Source: Saprospiraceae bacterium
Lineage (GTDB): Bacteria; Bacteroidota; Bacteroidia; Chitinophagales; Saprospiraceae
Assembly: GCA_023300835.1 (NCBI GenBank)
Contig: JALZVB010000009.1
Coordinates: 1-5,723 of the forward strand
DNA: 5,723 bases
Reading direction: 5' to 3'
Of the stretch, positions 5,443 through 5,723 are shown piece by piece (the first letter of the stretch is position 1; each line of letters opens with the position of its first letter). Below the pieces are notes generated by a model. The model saw only the letters and a list, made by a program, of their open reading frames with translations. It was not told the origin of the DNA and searched no databases. Both the position numbers and the translations under genes were made by a program.

Positions 5443-5723
5443 TTAATTAGTTTAGACTGTGAAAATACCATCTTATTTGATTTTCGCAATATTAGATCAC
5501 TACAGATTGATATGTATGTCTTATAAAATTAATGTTTAGGATGCTGTTATGTGGAATTCCTTAATTTCAATACAGCTTCAAGCTTTATGTGTTCACATTT
5601 GAACCAAATTATATAATACAAGCATCTATAGACACAATAAGAATTTCAGACTAGATTTGCCATAGAATTCAATATTAAAAACCACAATAAGATGGAGTTT
5701 TATCATAATACAAGATGTTCTAC
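5443..5723. other. Upstream region of the secreted-protein gene, no gene seen
   Basis: This AT-rich stretch has no convincing reading frame on either strand. On the minus strand TAATATTG (5494-5487), one mismatch from TAnnTTTG, sits about 45 bases before the start codon and could be the -7 element of the secreted-protein gene, but I find no TTG at the right distance upstream. CACAATAAGA occurs twice near 5633 and 5682, which is near chance level. Confidence 0.4.

Noticed and set aside
5652..5659. Perfect plus-strand TAGATTTG (TAnnTTTG) near the right edge
   Set aside because: No TTG lies 17-23 bases upstream and no plus-strand gene follows inside the window; a chance match is likely in AT-rich DNA.

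Overview
The window looks like chromosomal DNA from an AT-rich member of the Bacteroidota that has a type IX secretion system (T9SS). Three things support this. The partial gene at the left edge ends in a CHU_C / gliding-motility-type (T9SS type B) domain. The large minus-strand gene ends in a T9SS type A (Por_Secre_tail) sorting domain. Promoter-like sites fit the Bacteroidota TTG...TAnnTTTG pattern, and genes lack clear Shine-Dalgarno sites. The wording of the type B domain (VYDRWG...NDPETGW...GVYTYLIEI) is loosely reminiscent of Saprospiria, but that is only a hint.

Layout: 1-336 (+) is the 3' end of a secreted, T9SS-exported protein. 406-1296 (+) is a BASS-family sodium-coupled symporter with a GTG start. 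It overlaps by ATGA with 1293-2330 (+), a membrane-attached glycerolipid-type acyltransferase of a Gpt2/SCT1-like subgroup. These two form a translationally coupled pair. The stretch 2331-2879 has no protein gene, but its right half carries structured minus-strand signals: a very good intrinsic terminator (2605-2645), a possible promoter (2713-2741), and between them a candidate ~100-nt small RNA. tRNA-Glu(UUC) lies at 2880-2951 (-), with its own terminator (2839-2874) and a promoter with a perfect TAnnTTTG box (2991-3017). 3061-5442 (-) encodes a 793-residue secreted protein with a signal peptide, a choice-of-anchor B / LVIVD beta-propeller, two carboxypeptidase-regulatory-like domains, a jelly-roll-like domain and a T9SS type A tail. 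5443-5723 is its upstream, apparently non-coding region.

The protein genes look like ordinary Bacteroidota genes. The best candidates for something undescribed are the minus-strand small RNA between two terminators, with a 13-codon ORF folded into its first hairpin and a copied piece of the tRNA-Glu 3' end inside it; the propeller with a histidine at the same place in four successive blades; and the symporter/acyltransferase pair with a shared, unknown substrate.
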